Positions 6,641-7,228 of a DNA stretch of 7,228 nucleotides are shown piece after piece; the first letter of the stretch is position 1, and every line of letters begins with the position of its first letter. Made by a program: the position numbers and the translations under genes. Source of the stretch: Bacteroidia bacterium (lineage in GTDB: Bacteria > Bacteroidota > Bacteroidia > Bacteroidales > Azobacteroidaceae); contig BNTP01000108.1 in the NCBI GenBank assembly GCA_025996695.1, positions 1 through 7,228 on the forward strand, written 5' to 3'. The notes beneath the pieces are model-generated. The model did no database searches. It was given only the letters and a program-made list of their open reading frames with translations, and was not told the origin of the DNA.

Positions 6641-6735
6641 AGGGCACTGAAAAAGTCCCTTTTTTACACATTTACACCCTTTACAGAGCCTGTGGAAGGG
6701 GTAAAATTGGATTTTGAGGGGTTTTTCAGTGCCCT
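6641..6735. repeat. Nested long hairpin inside the right arm
   Basis: AGGGCACTGAAAAA (6641-6654) is exactly reverse-complementary to TTTTTCAGTGCCCT (6722-6735), a perfect 14-base stem. The 67 bases between can pair further in part (TTTACACCCTT around 6676-6687 against AAGGGGTAAA around 6702-6713). The word AGGGCACTG also occurs in the left arm at 6280-6288. This piece accounts for the length difference between the two arms. Confidence 0.8.
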
Positions 6736-6765
6736 CCGCTTCGCTTGTACGGGGTTATCAAAATT

Positions 6766-6783
6766 TTACGCCTTCCGGCGTAA
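6766..6783. repeat. Outer hairpin A of the inverted-repeat element (right)
   Basis: TTACGCC and GGCGTAA are separated by TTCC. It forms the right boundary of the element and mirrors the hairpin at 6235-6248. Confidence 0.7.
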
Positions 6784-6830
6784 CAGATGAACCCAAAATT
6801 ACAGAATTTTGATTGCCCTGGTCTTTTTTC

Positions 6831-6866
6831 AAAAAAACGGTAAACTTTTTTAGGGCTACCGTTTTC
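6831..6866 (-). terminator. Rho-independent terminator after the T9SS-tail reading frame
   Basis: A perfect 9-base stem, AAAACGGTA (6834-6842) with TACCGTTTT (6857-6865), encloses a 14-base loop. On the minus strand the stem ends in a run of seven T residues. It begins about 20 bases past the TAA at 6886, where a terminator for a minus-strand gene belongs. The A/T-symmetric ends would also allow some activity in the plus direction. Confidence 0.75.
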
Positions 6867-6885
6867 TACTGTAAAAATATCGTTC

Positions 6886-7104
6886 TTATTCTTTCACAAT
6901 CTTGCTGACCGCAACTCCACTACCGCTATAAACTTTGAGCAGATAAACACCTTTCGGCAAAGCCAATACGGATATTTTCTCATTAAAATTGTTTTCCGAA
7001 AGCAGCAAAGCGCCTGATAATGTGTAGATTTCAACTTTCCGGATCTGCAAGTCGGATTGTATGAAAAATTCTTCTTTGGCGGGATTGGGGTAGATTTTCA
7101 GCTG
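6886..7104 (-). pseudogene. Orphan T9SS type A C-terminal sorting domain, 5' part lost
   Basis: The minus strand is open for 72 codons after an in-frame TGA at 7107-7105, and ends with TAA at 6888-6886. The product starts QLKIYPNPAKEEFF and continues with VEIYTLSGALLL, ISVLALPKGVYLLKVYSG and a final VSKIVKE. This is a full-length (about 70-residue) Por-secretion tail: the KIYPNP start, the 'V-x-I-Y-x-x-x-G' strand, the 'L-x-x-G-V-Y-L-L-K-V' strand and the last K-I-V-K strand are all present. Such tails direct outer-membrane export by the type IX system and are then removed. They normally close a large exported protein, but here nothing recognisable precedes the tail, no start codon is available, and the upstream DNA is GC-rich and reads better on the other strand. 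I treat it as a decapitated gene. Confidence 0.85.
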
Positions 7105-7124
7105 TCAGCGGCAGGCAAATCTAC
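7090..7124. repeat. Inverted repeat at the junction of two tail-like fragments
   Basis: GTAGATTT (7090-7097) and AAATCTAC (7117-7124) are exact reverse complements around a 19-base loop. The left copy encodes K-I-Y of the minus-strand sorting tail; the right copy encodes Q-I-Y of the plus-strand fragment. Confidence 0.7.
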
Positions 7125-7181
7125 ACCGCCAGCGGCGCCTCCACCGTGCAGACAGGCGCGGCGGGGCTGTTGCTGATTTAG
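7092..7181 (+). pseudogene. GC-rich fragment possibly derived from a second T9SS sorting tail
   Basis: In the plus frame ending at TAG 7179-7181 the translation reads FSAVSGRQIYTASGAS and then TVQTGAAGLLLI before the stop. This resembles the later half of a sorting tail ('G-R-x-I-Y ... G-x-Y-L-I'), but it stops several residues before the usual final strand and lacks the KIYPNP start. Its G+C content is far above that of the flanks, which suggests a different origin. The match rests on a weak, short pattern and could be chance. Confidence 0.35.
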
Positions 7182-7228
7182 GTAAAAAATGCACAGAAAA
7201 TATCACTAATTATATCTACACGCTTGTC

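Larger units (their letters stand above)
6579..6782. repeat. Right arm of the large inverted repeat, with an internal insertion
   Basis: The inner block (6579-6632) and the outer block (6727-6782) are reverse-complement copies of the left arm, but they are separated here by about 94 bases that the left arm lacks. The inner block carries hairpin B (6581-6598) and the outer block ends in hairpin A (6766-6783, TTACGCC/GGCGTAA with loop TTCC). A plus-strand reading frame crosses the arm at 6530-6790 but has no protein-like character. Confidence 0.85.

Noticed and set aside
6238..6783. CRISPR array or phage attachment site
   Set aside because: The repeats are inverted hairpins, not evenly spaced direct repeats with spacers. 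There is no tRNA or integrase in the window to suggest an attachment site.
6530..6790. Plus-strand 86-codon frame over the right repeat arm
   Set aside because: It runs through inverted-repeat DNA and the nested hairpin. The translation has no protein-like pattern and merely reflects the repeat.

Overview
The window reads as a chromosomal piece of a Bacteroidota (probably Bacteroidales) genome. Four independent signs agree: a RicT/PSP1 protein of the Bacteroidales type, a type IX secretion (T9SS) C-terminal tail, an AAA-ATPase/PD-(D/E)XK protein of a family abundant in this phylum, and four promoters of the Bacteroidota form TTG-N19/20-TAnnTTTG. Recognisable Shine-Dalgarno sequences are weak or absent, and the DNA is AT-rich except in two repeat-like patches near the right end.

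Layout. Positions 1-1097 (minus) hold the first 365 codons of ricT, open at the left edge; it is the largest real gene at that end and its plus-strand ORFs are shadows. Positions 1159-3437 (minus) hold a two-gene surface-polysaccharide unit: a family 2 glycosyltransferase followed after 2 bases by a multi-membrane-segment O-antigen polymerase-like protein. ricT lies downstream on the same strand but has its own promoter, which overlaps the end of the polymerase gene. A compact divergent control region at 3438-3576 carries a promoter for each direction. Positions 3577-6203 (plus) hold the AAA-ATPase/nuclease-like protein and, 17 bases later, a membrane-anchored SGNH-hydrolase-like protein of a kind seen in exopolysaccharide loci.

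The right end is not ordinary coding DNA. Positions 6235-6783 form a large inverted-repeat element. Each outer end is a TACGCC/GGCGTA hairpin, each inner end a CAACCC/GGGTTG hairpin, and between them lies the C-terminal remnant of an IS200/REP-associated (Y1 tyrosine) transposase, still preceded by a good promoter. The right arm contains an additional nested hairpin. After this come a rho-independent terminator and an orphan T9SS sorting tail (6886-7104, minus) that has lost its protein. It is joined head-to-head, at an inverted AAATCTAC word, to a GC-rich plus-strand fragment that may be a second sorting tail. Positions 7182-7228 show nothing I can name.

Working together: the glycosyltransferase, the polymerase and probably the SGNH-like protein point to synthesis and modification of a cell-surface polysaccharide. 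ricT is a housekeeping neighbour, the ATPase/nuclease is an accessory gene of unknown role, and the right end is a graveyard of repeat, transposon and tail-domain rearrangements.
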